The position numbers and the translations under genes were made by a program. The notes beneath the pieces were generated by a model. It did not search any database and was not told the DNA's origin. It saw only the letters and a list, made by a program, of their open reading frames with translations. A stretch of 64,000 nt of DNA from Welwitschia mirabilis (taxonomy: Eukaryota; Gnetophyta; Gnetopsida; Welwitschiales): the NCBI GenBank assembly GCA_051453625.1, contig JBOZIK010000001.1, forward strand, positions 87,527,810 through 87,591,809, read 5' to 3'. The first letter of the stretch is position 1, and each line of letters starts with the position of its first letter. This document shows positions 1-10,288 of this stretch, in pieces.

Positions 1-832
1 AACAAAGAAGTGTAATGTAAAAGAGGTATATAATTTTGAAATTTGAGCTTGAGGAATTTCTACATAACAAATTTAGAAGTATGTGTCACAATTTAGAATA
101 AGAGATTATTGTGTTGCCAACTTAAGTTATAGTTTTGGACTTAATGGTTTAAGCACATTTTTCTTTGGTCAATGTAAGGAGGTTATTGAGATATTTTTGC
201 TTATGAAATTAAATGATTCAACTTATCTGTAAGTATATTCAACTATTATCTTAGAAATTTCTTTCATGAGAAATATGCTAATTAATAACCTTTTCTCTAA
301 TCAAGTGATCATTATAATCCTAGAAAATGGAAAAGATTAGAAGCTCATGATTAACATAAGAGTTTATCTAAATTTTTGATGTTAATATGCCATAAAGTTA
401 AGCATTGTGATGAAGGATTGCATCTCACCCAAGGGTAAGTTTTATGAATATTTTATTAATGATATCAATGATCTAGACTAAGTTGTGTAGATTTGTTTAT
501 TGAAAAACAATAGTATGAAGCTAAAGGCTAGCCTATNNNNNNNNNNAAGTGCAACCTTATATTTTTCTGTGAAGTGATTAGTAAGATTGCATGATCCATG
601 TATGAAGACACCAATTATAGTTTAGACTACTAATTATTCTTTTAAAATATTATAAAGATATTTATGTTTGTAAAAGCAACCTTTAGTACTTTTGGTGAAG
701 AATATTTTCATGATTATTTTGATACAACTAATCTATAGAAATAGCAACTTGGGAATAAAAGAAGATATTATTCAATGGAGACATAATATTTTGATAAGTT
801 TTAAGAACAAAAATTCTTAACGAGGTGAGAAA
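1..832 (+). mobile_element. 3' internal end of a decayed LTR retrotransposon (copy 1), with polypurine-like tract
   Basis: This stretch has a diverged second copy at 15,195-15,846. Both run into a purine-rich GAGGTG(G)AGAAA tract (about 820-832 here) directly before an LTR start. That is where the polypurine tract and the last part of pol sit in an LTR element. No protein domain can be read; stops are frequent in all frames. A 10-N gap lies at 537-546. Assignment as the 3' internal end is inferred from the tract and the following LTR, not from a recognised domain. Confidence 0.5.
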
Positions 833-1220
833 TATCATGTCCACATTTTTGCTTTTCTTATAAATTTGTAGGTTTATGTTGAATAAAATATTTGAGAAAT
901 ATTGAATTATTTGAAATCCAATTGTGGTAAATTGTTGTGTCCTTGAAATGCTATATTATTGAGTTGCGATATGAATATTGTTTTGTGTAAATTTTTGTAC
1001 CCAATATTTACATGCTTTTATGTTGGAAATGATATATTTTATTTACTTATGCAATTAAAAGTAAAATTCTAAATTGAATATTTACTGTGGAGACATGTTA
1101 TTTATTTCTTTTTCTTANNNNNNNNNNNNNNNNNNNNNNNNNNNNNNNNNNNNNNNNNNNNNNNNNNNNNNNNNNNNNNNNNNNNNNNNNNNNNNNNNNN
1201 NNNNNNNNATGATATTTTGT

Positions 1221-1380
1221 CTTCATATGTAAGGAATCTTTGTCAACTTTCGTTTATCCTCATATGTAATGAATCCTTGCCAACTTTCATTTGTCCTCAT
1301 ATGCAAGGAATATTTGCCAACTTTTGTTTATCTTCATATTCAAAGAATCTTTGTTAACTTTCATTTGTCCTCATATTCTT
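1221..1380 (+). repeat. 37-bp minisatellite in LTR U3 (four full units)
   Basis: Four consecutive 37-bp units start at 1221, 1258, 1295 and 1332, with a truncated fifth at 1369. Each has the core TCATATG(T/C)AA and ends with AACTTTC-like sequence. The array lies about 30 bp upstream of the TATA box, a typical place for LTR enhancer repeats. The inverted LTR copy carries the equivalent array at 5236-5396. Confidence 0.85.
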
Positions 1381-1410
1381 GTGACTCTTTGCATTCCACC
1401 AAATCTCGAT

Positions 1411-1418
1411 TATAAATA
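1411..1418 (+). promoter_or_regulatory. TATA box of LTR copy 1
   Basis: TATAAATA occurs at the same place in all three LTR copies (1411-1418; 5187-5194 on the minus strand; 16,496-16,503). In copy 1 and the inverted copy it lies just downstream of the 37-bp repeats. This conservation supports the LTR promoter. Transcription is expected to start about 30 bp downstream; whether it is still active is unknown. Confidence 0.65.
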
Positions 1419-1940
1419 GGACTCTACTACTACTTTTCTGTCACTTTCATTTTTGGAGAACCTTTTGCTATTGAGTCTCAGAGTCGGAAAATCCTTGAAG
1501 CCTAGTAAAGATCTTGAATTCTTCTTGAAAATTGGTATGGTTCCTTTCTTCATGCTTCCTTGTTGGTCTTTTCTTATGCATTCTGTATTGAGATTGTCAT
1601 GCTATGTATAATTCTATACTATTATGTTTTCTTAATGATCCTTCCTTATGTATTTGTTTATTGAAATCGATGTGTATTTAGATTCCTATATGTTAAATGT
1701 TAAATCATGTGATGCTTGAATGAGATAAACTCTATGCTAATATGTGTCTCATCTTCATTACTCTCTTTTCTTGATATCTTAAAATTATCTTTATTAGAAT
1801 GAGATCAAAATTTGTGATTGATTCCTATTATATGGACTTGTCATCTAGCAGTGAAAATCTATGATTGAGGTATTATGTTATGGTAAAATCTATCTTACTT
1901 TTATGATATCATCTTATTAGACTATGGTTATGGATTTTTC

Positions 1941-2265
1941 ACAAATTGCCAAATGAGGCAGTGGACTTCACAGATCACTAAACGAGGCAATGAAGAGAAA
2001 ATCCCATAGATCGCTGAATGAGGCAGTAAGAATATTATATTATCAAAGATTACCAAATGAGGCAGTGGGCTTCATAGATCATCGAACGAGGTAGTAAAAT
2101 TAATAATGATTGAGATTTTGTATATTTATATGAGAACCAAAGATCACAAAATGAGGTAGTGGGCTTTACAGATCACCAAATGAGGTAGTAAAGATAAATA
2201 TTATATTACCATAGATCACCGAATAAGGTAGTGGGCTTCATAAATCACCGAACGAGGCAGTGAAG
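1941..2265 (+). repeat. Degenerate minisatellite with GAGGCAGTG core (nine cores)
   Basis: Nine copies of a roughly 20-bp core of the form GATCACCGAATGAGGCAGTG occur here, separated by irregular AT-rich spacers of about 10-45 bp. The same array occurs in the inverted LTR (3977-4045 and 4543-4625) and in LTR copy 2 (16,932-17,166), so it is a property of this LTR family, downstream of its TATA box. Confidence 0.75.
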
Positions 2266-2550
2266 TTAATGATGATTAAATATATTATATTTGATATACT
2301 CATTCATAAACATGAGTTCATTTTTTATGAATGTCTTGGATTTCTTAAAAGTTTTAAACTTTTTATTGTTATCTTGATCTTTGAAAGTATCTTGCCAAAA
2401 TACCTATTCTTTCCTGGGCCATACTAGGAGCTATGAGATTTTTACAGTTCTTATTCCATATCTTTTTGTAATAGGTAATAAATTTAGAGTCTAATTACTG
2501 AGATGGCATGAGTTCATGAAGGATCGTTGGATCTATATTGGTGGAAAAAT

Positions 2551-2993
2551 ATTCTGATTAAATATATCTCTTTCTGACTATTAGAGTTAAATACCTGAAT
2601 ACATGAACATTCAATGTGTTATTTGTTATTGAGACAGACTCTACTTATTTATAAGTGTATGGCTTGCATTTTTGTATGGAATGATGATTTTCCTTCTTGA
2701 AATAAAATTTGTTTATTAGAGGNNNNNNNNNNNNNNNNNNNNNNNNNNNNNNNNNNNNNNNNNNNNNNNNNNNNNNNNNNNNNNNNNNNNNNNNNNNNNN
2801 NNNNNNNNNNNNNNNNNNNNNNATTCTGATTAAATATATCTCTTTCTGACTATTAGATTTAAATACTTGAATACGTGAAAATTCAATGTGTTATTTGTTA
2901 TTAAGACAAACTATACTTATGTATAAGTGTGTGGCTTGCATTTTTGTATGGAATGAAGATTTTCCTTGTTAAAATAAAATTTGTTTATTATAG
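2551..2993 (+). repeat. Direct duplication of about 170 bp flanking a 100-N gap
   Basis: Bases 2551-2722 and 2823-2993 are close direct copies, both beginning ATTCTGATTAAATATATC, with only scattered substitutions, and the 100-N gap (2723-2822) lies exactly between them. This may be a true tandem repeat in the LTR or unmerged overlapping contig ends or haplotypes. Confidence 0.8.
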
Positions 2994-3469
2994 GTCATAC
3001 TTTCTAGTTATTATCTAATGAGATTTGTTTAAATATTAAATCTTTTTCATGTGTTTATGAAATATTTTATTGGATATCGAATGGAAAAATTATGGATTCT
3101 TGAGAATCTTCTTGGACTACTTGAATTTATGCATTATTATTATGTTATAATTGGAAACATTCCTTGGAAAATTTTATTGGAAAACTTTGGAAGATTTTGT
3201 AATAATTTAATGTTTTCTTGAGTCTATTAGAAGTTTGTAATGTATCTTTGATAAAATTTCTTTTAAATGTGAATAAGAGACTTTCCCTTCTATCTAAAAG
3301 AATTTAAATTTCAAAAAAAAGGAAGTTACAAATTCTTGAGACGGACATTAAAAATTTCAACCTTTCTATCAATAATATAAATAGCTTTTAGTTAATGCTT
3401 TCGATAGAGAAGAAGAATGAAGATTTATTCCCNNNNNNNNNNCATAAGTTTAAAATAAGAAAAATAGGC

Positions 3470-3610
3470 ATTTTGTTTCAAGGTGTCAGAGCGTCAGAGC
3501 AAGTTTTCAACTTAAGAAATTTAGGGTTTCATATTTTGGTATCAGAGCATCGAGTTCGAATATTTCCAACTGTGAAACTTTTGGGTCATTTCATTTTGGT
3601 ATTAGAGATT
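3470..3610 (+). promoter_or_regulatory. Primer-binding site region with three PBS-like modules
   Basis: TGGTATCAGAGC at 3537-3548 is the complement of the plant initiator Met-tRNA 3' end, the usual PBS of many plant LTR elements. It is flanked by two degenerate versions, GGTGTCAGAGC at 3482-3492 and GGTATTAGAG at 3598-3607, spaced 56 and 60 bp apart, each preceded by T-rich sequence. The same layout occurs at 10,166-10,300. Confidence 0.7.
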
Positions 3611-3976
3611 CATGATGTTTATAAATGTGAAAATGGGGATACTACAACAAGGATCACAAATTATTTAGAAGACTTTTCACTAATATACGACCAATGATCC
3701 TTCATATTCTTATGCCCATACTAGCATTTAATCTCTGAATTTTTCCACCTATTGCACAAAGGTATGGGATGAGAACTATGATAATCTCATAGCCCCCAGT
3801 ATGGCCCCAACAAGAATAGGTATTTTGGCAAGATACTTCAAAGATCGAGATAACAATGAAAAATTCAAGACTTTTAAGAAATCCAAGACATTCATGAATA
3901 ATTAACTCATGGTTATGAACTAGAATATCAAATATAATATATATAATCTTAATGACCATTAACATTACTATCTTAT

Positions 3977-4625
3977 TTGGTGATTTGTGAAGCCCACTGC
4001 CTCATTTGATGATCTGTGATAATATAATATCTCTACTACCTCATTNNNNNNNNNNNNNNNNNNNNNNNNNNNNNNNNNNNNNNNNNNNNNNNNNNNNNNN
4101 NNNNNNNNNNNNNNNNNNNNNNNNNNNNNNNNNNNNNNNNNNNNNNNNNNNNNNNNNNNNNNNNNNNNNNNNNNNNNNNNNNNNNNNNNNNNNNNNNNNN
4201 NNNNNNNNNNNNNNNNNNNNNNNNNNNNNNNNNNNNNNNNNNNNNNNNNNNNNNNNNNNNNNNNNNNNNNNNNNNNNNNNNNNNNNNNNNNNNNNNNNNN
4301 NNNNNNNNNNNNNNNNNNNNNNNNNNNNNNNNNNNNNNNNNNNNNNNNNNNNNNNNNNNNNNNNNNNNNNNNNNNNNNNNNNNNNNNNNNNNNNNNNNNN
4401 NNNNNNNNNNNNNNNNNNNNNNNNNNNNNNNNNNNNNNNNNNNNNNNNNNNNNNNNNNNNNNNNNNNNNNNNNNNNNNNNNNNNNNNNNNNNNNNNNNNN
4501 NNNNNNNNNNNNNNNNNNNNNNNNNNNNNNNNNNNNNNNNNNGATCTGTGATAATATAATATCTCTACTACCTCATTTGGCAATCTGTGAAATTCTCTCT
4601 TCACGGCCTCATTAGGTAATCTGTG
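3977..4625 (-). repeat. GAGGCAGTG-core minisatellite, inverted, interrupted by a 497-N gap
   Basis: Cores reading CACTGCCTCATT on the plus strand flank the gap. The 35 bases immediately before the gap (4011-4045) are repeated exactly right after it (4543-4577), so the gap lies within a tandem array and its length is not reliable. Confidence 0.7.
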
Positions 4626-5186
4626 AAGTCTAAGATAAGATAATATTATAAAGCTAAAGAAGTTTAACCATAACAATATACCTTACCAAGAGAATAACTT
4701 CATGAATAAATTTTTATTACAAATGTTCATCTCATACAAGAAGATACTTCAAGAAATCAAGAAAATATAGATTGATATGAGAGATGTGTCAACATGAAGT
4801 TTTTCTTATTTAAGTAATACATGATTTAGTAACTGTCTTACACAAATATATAAGCATCAATTTTAATAAGCAAATGCATAAGAAGTACTATTAAGAAAAT
4901 TTCAAGATAATAAATCCATACCTAGATGTAATGATTTCAATACGAAATGTAAAAGGAAGGACCAACAAGAAAGCATAAAAAGGTAGAGAACCATACAATA
5001 AACACGATAATTATAATACAGAATGAATAAGAAAGGACCAACATAGAAACACAAAGGTAAGGAACCGTATCGATTATCAAGGAAAACTAAAGATCTTTAC
5101 TAGTCTTAAGGCTTTTCTCACTCCAAGACTTAGTACCAAAAGGTTCTTTAAAAAATAAAAGTGAGTCAAAAGGAGAAGGAGAGTCC

Positions 5187-5194
5187 TATTTATA
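5187..5194 (-). promoter_or_regulatory. TATA box of the inverted LTR
   Basis: TATTTATA on the plus strand, i.e. TATAAATA on the minus strand, at the position matching 1411-1418 of LTR copy 1. Any transcript would run leftwards, towards LTR copy 1. Confidence 0.55.
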
Positions 5195-5235
5195 ATCGAG
5201 ATTTGGTGGAATGCATAAAGTCACAAGAATATAAG

Positions 5236-5396
5236 GATAAATGAAAGTTGGCAAAGATTCCTTGCATATGAAAACAAATGAAAGTTGGCAAAGATTCCTT
5301 TCATATGAAGACAAACGAAAGTTGGCAAAGATTCCTTGCATATGAAGAAAAATAAAAGTTGGCAAAGATTCCTTGCATATGAAGACAAAATATCAT
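5236..5396 (-). repeat. 37-bp minisatellite, inverted copy
   Basis: Four units containing GGCAAAGATTCCTTGCATAT lie at roughly 36-38 bp spacing. They are the inverse of the array at 1221-1380 and sit at the same distance from the TATA box. An open frame of 71 codons across it is only the repeat translated. Confidence 0.8.
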
Positions 5397-5773
5397 GAAT
5401 GGGGATAGTTGAGAGAGAGGTTACATAATATCTCATAAATGATTGCCTAGCCGGGTGCTTTTAATAATATAATCAAGATGATGCTTTACATTTAATAATG
5501 GGAAAAAGGAATAAGTAACATGTCTCTATAGTAAACATTCAATTTAGCATTTAATTTTAATTGCATAAGTAAATAAAAAATATCATTTAGACCACAAGAG
5601 GATATAAAAAATTAGGTACAAACATTTACATAAAATGGTATTCATATTACAACTTAATAATATTGCATTTCAAAAAAATAGCAATTACCACAATTGGGAT
5701 TTTAAGTAATTAAATATTTTTTAATATTTCATTAAAATAGACCTACAAATTTTATAAGAAAAGAAAAAATGTG

Positions 5774-5934
5774 GATGTGACAACTCACCTATTAAAATTT
5801 TTATTAAAACCATTGATTATTTTATAGTTAATGCATATGATAAATGGAAGGATGAGGACTTAATCCTTTGTTAAATAATTAATGTTCAAAAATTTTAAGC
5901 TAGAAATATAGGCCTTACATTTTGATATCAAAGC
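5774..5934 (+). mobile_element. Possible short LTR end with decayed initiator-Met PBS
   Basis: The segment runs from TGTGACAACTC (about 5774) to GGCCTTACA (about 5919) and is followed by TGATATCAAAGC (5923-5934), which is the Met-tRNA PBS with two G-to-A changes. The 5786-5919 part recurs at 26,385-26,520 without the PBS. If both ends are true termini the LTR would be only about 145 bp, in the TRIM size range. Its left end overlaps the start of the inverted long LTR, so it may instead be a truncated longer LTR. Confidence 0.45.
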
Positions 5935-6619
5935 ACTAGGTTATAATTTTAAGGTGTAGTTATTATAAAGGTATTATACATTTTTAACATTAGAGTTAAG
6001 ATGTTCTATTAAGTAATAAAATAATAAAAAGTTATAAATAATCAAGTTAAAAATAATAAAATAAAATTACTTGATAACATACCATTCAATTGGAAGCCAA
6101 CTATTGATTATTATTGGCCAAAAGAATTTAAGCCTCTTAACTAATGTTTTAAAAGTTAAATCTAATTTAATATATTTTAGTAATTTAATAAGTTAATTCA
6201 TGAGAACACATGAAGAATAACACTTAGGAGAACACATGAGAACACAGAAGGTTTAAGGAAATGGCATTTGAAAAACATTAATGAAAGTTGTAATGATATA
6301 AACTATAGGTTTTCTTATGCATTATGGATGGGATTCAGCTTTAGAAGAGAATTGTACATGTCATTTTAATGTTGACATGATCTTAGGATGTGAATCAATG
6401 GATGTTTTAGCCACTATTAGTGGAGGAGATGAAGGTGGACATGAGTTTAAGAAAAGAAAGAGGGTGGAAAAGGAAAGTATTGATATTCATGATTTACTAT
6501 GCAAAACTAATTGACAAGAATATAATAGACTCATCATTTTTGTTTAGCACAGATAAGATGATAGTCTTTGAAGTCTATATTTGGAAGATAAGTTGTGAGA
6601 TAATGCTTTAATGAATTTC
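5935..6619 (+). other. Leader region after the PBS; no gene recognised
   Basis: The first ~80 bases downstream of the PBS resemble those after the PBS at 10,289 (AGGTTA..TAA..GTAGTT pattern), as for the 5' leader of related elements. A 65-codon open frame at 6317-6514 has no recognisable domain and no counterpart in the second copy. Confidence 0.35.
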
Positions 6620-7680
6620 ATGCCTATCATACATGGAAATCAAAACAATGATCAGAATTAATGCTTTATAATTCAATGCTAAAGAAATATGCAAATGAGA
6701 TAGAAACTTGAAATTGGGAAACTCCAGATTTTATAAATAGTCTTTATTTAGATTGTTAGAAACCATCATACTCAACTCTAATACTGTATTTTCTCAACTA
6801 TCACCTTCTATGGGCATGATTAATTCCTTTTAAAACGTTTTTCCCATCAATTCTTAGGCATTTATCTTTTAGACATTAATTGTGATAAATTCATATGTTT
6901 TATTCATTCTTGAATTTGAATTAAACCTACTAGCTAATTGATTTCTATCATTACAAACACCTCACTCTTATCTCTACTAAAATAATTCCTCATACATTCT
7001 AATAATGTGAAATTAACTAAATTGTTGATAATATTTGATTAAATAAGATTCTTCTCTCCATCTATACTCTAAGTTATTTATGTAGCCATGTATTATGGCT
7101 AGATTTGGTATAAATTCTCTTCAATATAACACTCCTCTTTGTGTCATTTCACTAAGTGATAGTCAAATGCAAGAGCATTCAATTTAGCATGAGCTTTAGT
7201 GGTGAAAATGCCTAGCATTAATTCCCTATAAAATGTTAGGAAATTCCTAGCTTGGAATGCACTCAAGAAAATATTTGGCAAATCTAATTCATAAAATAAT
7301 GTATCTCTTATGTAAAACATTTACATAGGCCTAGTTTATCTTAACAATAAAGCTGAATCTCAAAAGTATGATCAATTGAGCGTTCCAATTAAATTTTCTT
7401 CAATGTTCCTTTATTAATTTTCTAACTTTTTAGTGTTTATCTTTTCTTTCATTTAACTCTTATAAATCACAAGATATTTGTCATAATTTTTTATCATTAC
7501 CAGAGTATATAATACCATTTGAGATAGAATATAATCCTAGGTAGAAATAACTCATATTAAAGAAGAAATATAATAGGGAAGATATTAAAGTCAAGGCTAC
7601 TCTAATGAATATGGGCAAGGAGGATGATAAAGATGAAAAGAATGATGAGTAGGAAGAGAATATTGAAGACTACTAAGAGA

Positions 7681-7998
7681 TGCAGAGCACTCCAAAAGTG
7701 CATGAAGATATGATGAAGTAAGTGCAGAGGCAAAGATGATTAAGCATTCATTTTGCAATATTTTGTAAAGAAAGTATAAGCCGCAACAGGTTATGACTAT
7801 CTACATATTGATGTTCTAGTAGTTCACTGAATCAATGTAAATATGTTTTATGCCTAGTTTGTTCAAGACTATCAAGTTTGAAGATAATGCTCCTCTTTTA
7901 TCTTCTATAATTATAAGGGTTATGAATGTCTTGGCAACACCTATTTCAATTTTCGGCGTTAATAACAAAGAGTTTTTTGTTATTTGAATATGTCAAGC
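7681..7998 (+). pseudogene. Fragment of an STP-type monosaccharide/H+ symporter, copy 1
   Basis: Plant STP proteins are 12-helix plasma-membrane sugar/proton symporters of the major facilitator superfamily. Conceptual translation from 7721 reads SAEAKMIKH, then RKYKPQQVMTI, and after frame shifts INVNMFYA, LFKTIKFEDN and VMNVLATPISIFGV. These follow the order of the central-loop, helix 7 and helix 8 region of STPs (RKYRP; the INVIMFYAPVLF motif; NV.AT.VSI..VD). Lesions include TAA before RKY, paired TAG TAG where the family has two glutamines before the FTGINV motif, a lost base just before INV and a two-base loss after FYA. No other STP exon was found. Only about 100 of roughly 510 residues are present and it cannot be functional. 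Confidence in the family is high; the subfamily member is unknown. Confidence 0.78.
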
Positions 7999-8049
7999 AA
8001 GATCTACTAATAATTGAATAAGACAATGGATCTATACATGTCAGCACAT

Positions 8050-8800
8050 CGAATTTGACAAGAAGAACGAATTGAACTTAGAACCGATTACGGACATCGC
8101 CACAGTTATACCTGCACTGAAGTGCAACGTCAGAAGGAACATAACTGCAACTTCGTTTACAAGATGTCATCTTGATGTCAAAAAGATTAAGTTCTCATAA
8201 TGTCTAGAGTAATAGCAAGAAAATTGAGGTATTAAAACCACTTTTTGAATTTACTATTGCTACAAGTATTGTTCATTTGGAAAATTCAGTGGAAATTGAT
8301 GGAAACGAAAAGCCATATAAAGAAGAATTTACAAACTACCTAGACCTGATTAATAATGATTCCATTACCACTACTAAATGATTGAATTTTAATAATTTTA
8401 AGTAATTATCCTTCAATTATTAATAGCAATACTATAAAAAAAATCTCAATATTCCTAAAGTCCAAAAGCACTATTCTTGAATCAGGAAGAAGGTCAGATG
8501 ACACATACATTTTTGGTAGAAAAGTTATTCAATAATGGGATTCTCTTTTGAAATAATCTCCTACAACTAATTTAGTTCAGTACTTTGAATCTTGAAACTA
8601 GAACATGCTTTCATATATTGAATGAAAGAGACAATGATTTCTTCTTATATTCTAGAAACATAATCTATCTCCAACCATTCAAACCTTTCATGCTTTCTTG
8701 AATAAGATGTTTGAAAAGCATTTGCTAGGGTTTGGAAGAACATTTTTATCAATTAAACTCCATGGTCTTATTTCTGGAAATTAACCCTGTAAGATCTTTT
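8050..8800 (+). other. Unassigned sequence conserved between the two units
   Basis: Aligned with 11,750-12,620. Short stretches keep the same reading, e.g. VEIDGNEKPYKEEFTNYLDL here against MEINQNKRPYE and then TNYVDMIDNEPT in copy 2. This suggests a former coding region, but I recognise no family. Stops and frame shifts interrupt every frame. Confidence 0.35.
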
Positions 8801-8984
8801 GTCAAGAGCATTATGAAGCTGCCTTCTTATTCATTGTAGCATTCAAGTGGGCGCTACTCTAGTATTTTCAAGCAGAGAGGCAAGAAGATAACACTGATAA
8901 TTGTGCACCAAAGCAGAACATTGTGAGAGAAATGGTGATGTTGAGGAAGAACAAAATAGCGCAATGTGAAGCATTAATAACGCA

Positions 8985-9220
8985 TAGGAACTTAGAGATC
9001 ATACAGCTGCATGACACACATTAGCTAAAAAAGAAGATAGCACATAGGCAGAGGAAAGCTGCAGAGATGAAAGCACATAGGTGCCAAAGTAAACTCAAAA
9101 GTGCACAGGTAATAGGCCCTAAAAGGGAAGACAACATGTAGGCAGAGGTATGTTATAGTGACAAAAGTATGTGGATGGAGATGAAAGCATGCAGGTAGAT
9201 AAGAACCACGGTTTCAAAAG
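8985..9220 (+). repeat. Degenerate ~30-bp repeat in a locally G-rich stretch
   Basis: Variants of GCACATAGG occur at about 9041, 9074, 9102, 9133, 9167 and 9187, with purine-rich spacers. The surrounding 8800-9430 is richer in G than its neighbours. It could be the U3 repeat region of the LTR that ends at 10,285, but this is inference. Confidence 0.45.
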
Positions 9221-9429
9221 CGTACAAGAATAAGCCGTGATTTTGAAGATGCCTTGGAATGACATAGATGAAAGTACATTAAAGCATTGTAGAGGAGGAA
9301 GTACGGCTAGAGATCATTTGATGCTTGGGAAGGTGGAAGAAAACCCTCTATGACAAGGGCCTAGCATGACGGATAAGTGTCCACCATGCAATACTCTTTT
9401 GGAATTTCGTATGAAAGAAAATGAAGTTT

Positions 9430-9829
9430 TAAATATAGACCACAAGAACTCACAATAATAACATTTTTTTAAATCTTGGCTATTTATTTTTATATAAGCA
9501 ATCTACTTTTTTAAGTAAAGGTAATTCACTTCTATATAGATAATATGATCTTGAGGTAATTTAAGGTAATCAAATAATTCTAATACATAATTCTTATAAA
9601 ATAATTATTTCCCATCATGTATTAACTTCTAATGAATTTAAGCTACTATGTGTATCATTTAAATAGGCCATGTGCACTTAATTGAATAAATTGTCTTTAG
9701 CTTTTGTATTGGGCCTAATTGAATATTATNNNNNNNNNNNNNNNNNNNNNNNNNNNNNNNNNNNNNNNNNNNNNNNNNNNNNNNNNNNNNNNNNNNNNNN
9801 NNNNNNNNNNNNNNNNNNNNNNNNNNNNN
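9430..9829. other. AT-rich stretch and 100-N gap; no gene seen
   Basis: Nothing recognisable. The gap (9730-9829) is followed immediately by sequence of the L1 LTR family. Confidence 0.5.
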
Positions 9830-10285
9830 TCTATTAGAAGTTTTGTAATGTATCTTTGATAAAATTTCTTTAAAATGTGGACAAGAGACTTTCCCTCCTT
9901 CCCAAAAGAATTTAAATCCCAAAAAAAAAGTTACTTTTCCTCTTGAAATTAATTAAGGGTTGTAAGATCAGTTAGTAGGAAAGTCCCATTTAAAAGCTAA
10001 CTTAATTTATCATGGAGAAAAAGATCATCTTAAAGAGAGCCCTTACAAAAGGAAGTTACAAATCCTTGAGACAGACGTTACAAAGTTTATTTTTATTTTT
10101 ATTTTTTTAATCAATAATAAGTAACATTCTTAAGTTTAAAATAAGAAAAGCAGGCATTACATTTTGGATATTAAAGTATTTGAGTAAGTTTGAAGTTTTT
10201 CACATTAGTATTTTCGGAGTGATACAATTTGATATCAAAGTTTAAAGATAAATATTTCCCTCTATAGAAAATTTGGGGTTTCACA
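9830..10285 (+). mobile_element. 3' end of an L1-related LTR
   Basis: 9830-9935 closely matches 3222-3325 of LTR copy 1, and the following sequence matches more loosely down to the PBS region. The terminal CACA (10,282-10,285) precedes a perfect initiator-Met PBS by three bases. The 5' part of this LTR lies in or before the 100-N gap. Confidence 0.6.
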
Positions 10286-10288
10286 TTT

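Larger units (their letters stand above)
833..3533 (+). mobile_element. Long terminal repeat, family L1, copy 1
   Basis: A long LTR of about 2.7 kb including two gaps (1118-1208 and 2723-2822). It starts after the purine tract and contains a 37-bp minisatellite, a TATA box at 1411 and a second minisatellite with a GAGGCAGTG core. It ends just before an initiator-Met PBS (TGGTATCAGAGC, 3537-3548). Other copies are the inverted 3670-5785 and the + strand 15,847-17,594; its last 300 bases also resemble 9830-10,160. An LTR preceded by a polypurine tract and followed by a PBS suggests a shared LTR between two tandem elements. The exact 3' end is uncertain because the PBS region is repeated. Confidence 0.65.
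3670..5785 (-). mobile_element. Long terminal repeat, family L1, inverted copy
   Basis: Reverse complement of roughly 833-2560 of LTR copy 1, at an estimated 80-85% identity where both can be read (for example 3720-3900 against 2340-2500). It carries the same TATA box, both minisatellites and the same start just after a GGTGAG tract (about 5785 on this strand). The last ~1 kb of the LTR is missing and a 497-N gap (4046-4542) lies inside. With copy 1 it forms a large inverted repeat. Confidence 0.8.
6620..9000 (+). mobile_element. Duplicated retroelement-associated unit, copy 1
   Basis: Diverged direct copy of 10,660-12,720, readable over its whole length. Both units follow an LTR end with an initiator-Met PBS and contain, in order: an unassigned region, an acidic stretch (GAT/GAA/GAG-rich, about 7600-7680), a sugar-transporter fragment, and a further unassigned region. 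Copy 1 has about 340 extra bases (about 6707-7050). The position after a PBS in both cases suggests that the unit is the internal part of a non-autonomous LTR element that captured gene sequence. Confidence 0.6.

Noticed and set aside
1221-1380. Regularly spaced repeats resembling a CRISPR array
   Set aside because: Units are contiguous 37-bp tandem copies without unique spacers, lie in a plant LTR beside a TATA box, and have no cas genes.
4006-4676. Long open frames on both strands across N runs (also at 43,135-44,141, 49,576-50,132, 56,872-57,660 and 62,499-62,741)
   Set aside because: They consist almost entirely of unknown residues; N cannot produce stops.
5221-5436. 71-codon open frame on the minus strand with internal repeats
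   Set aside because: It is the 37-bp minisatellite translated; the homologous copy is not open.
6317-6514. 65-codon open frame as part of the STP gene (first exon)
   Set aside because: The ISGG string recalls the STP N-terminus, but the flanking residues do not fit and copy 2 lacks it.
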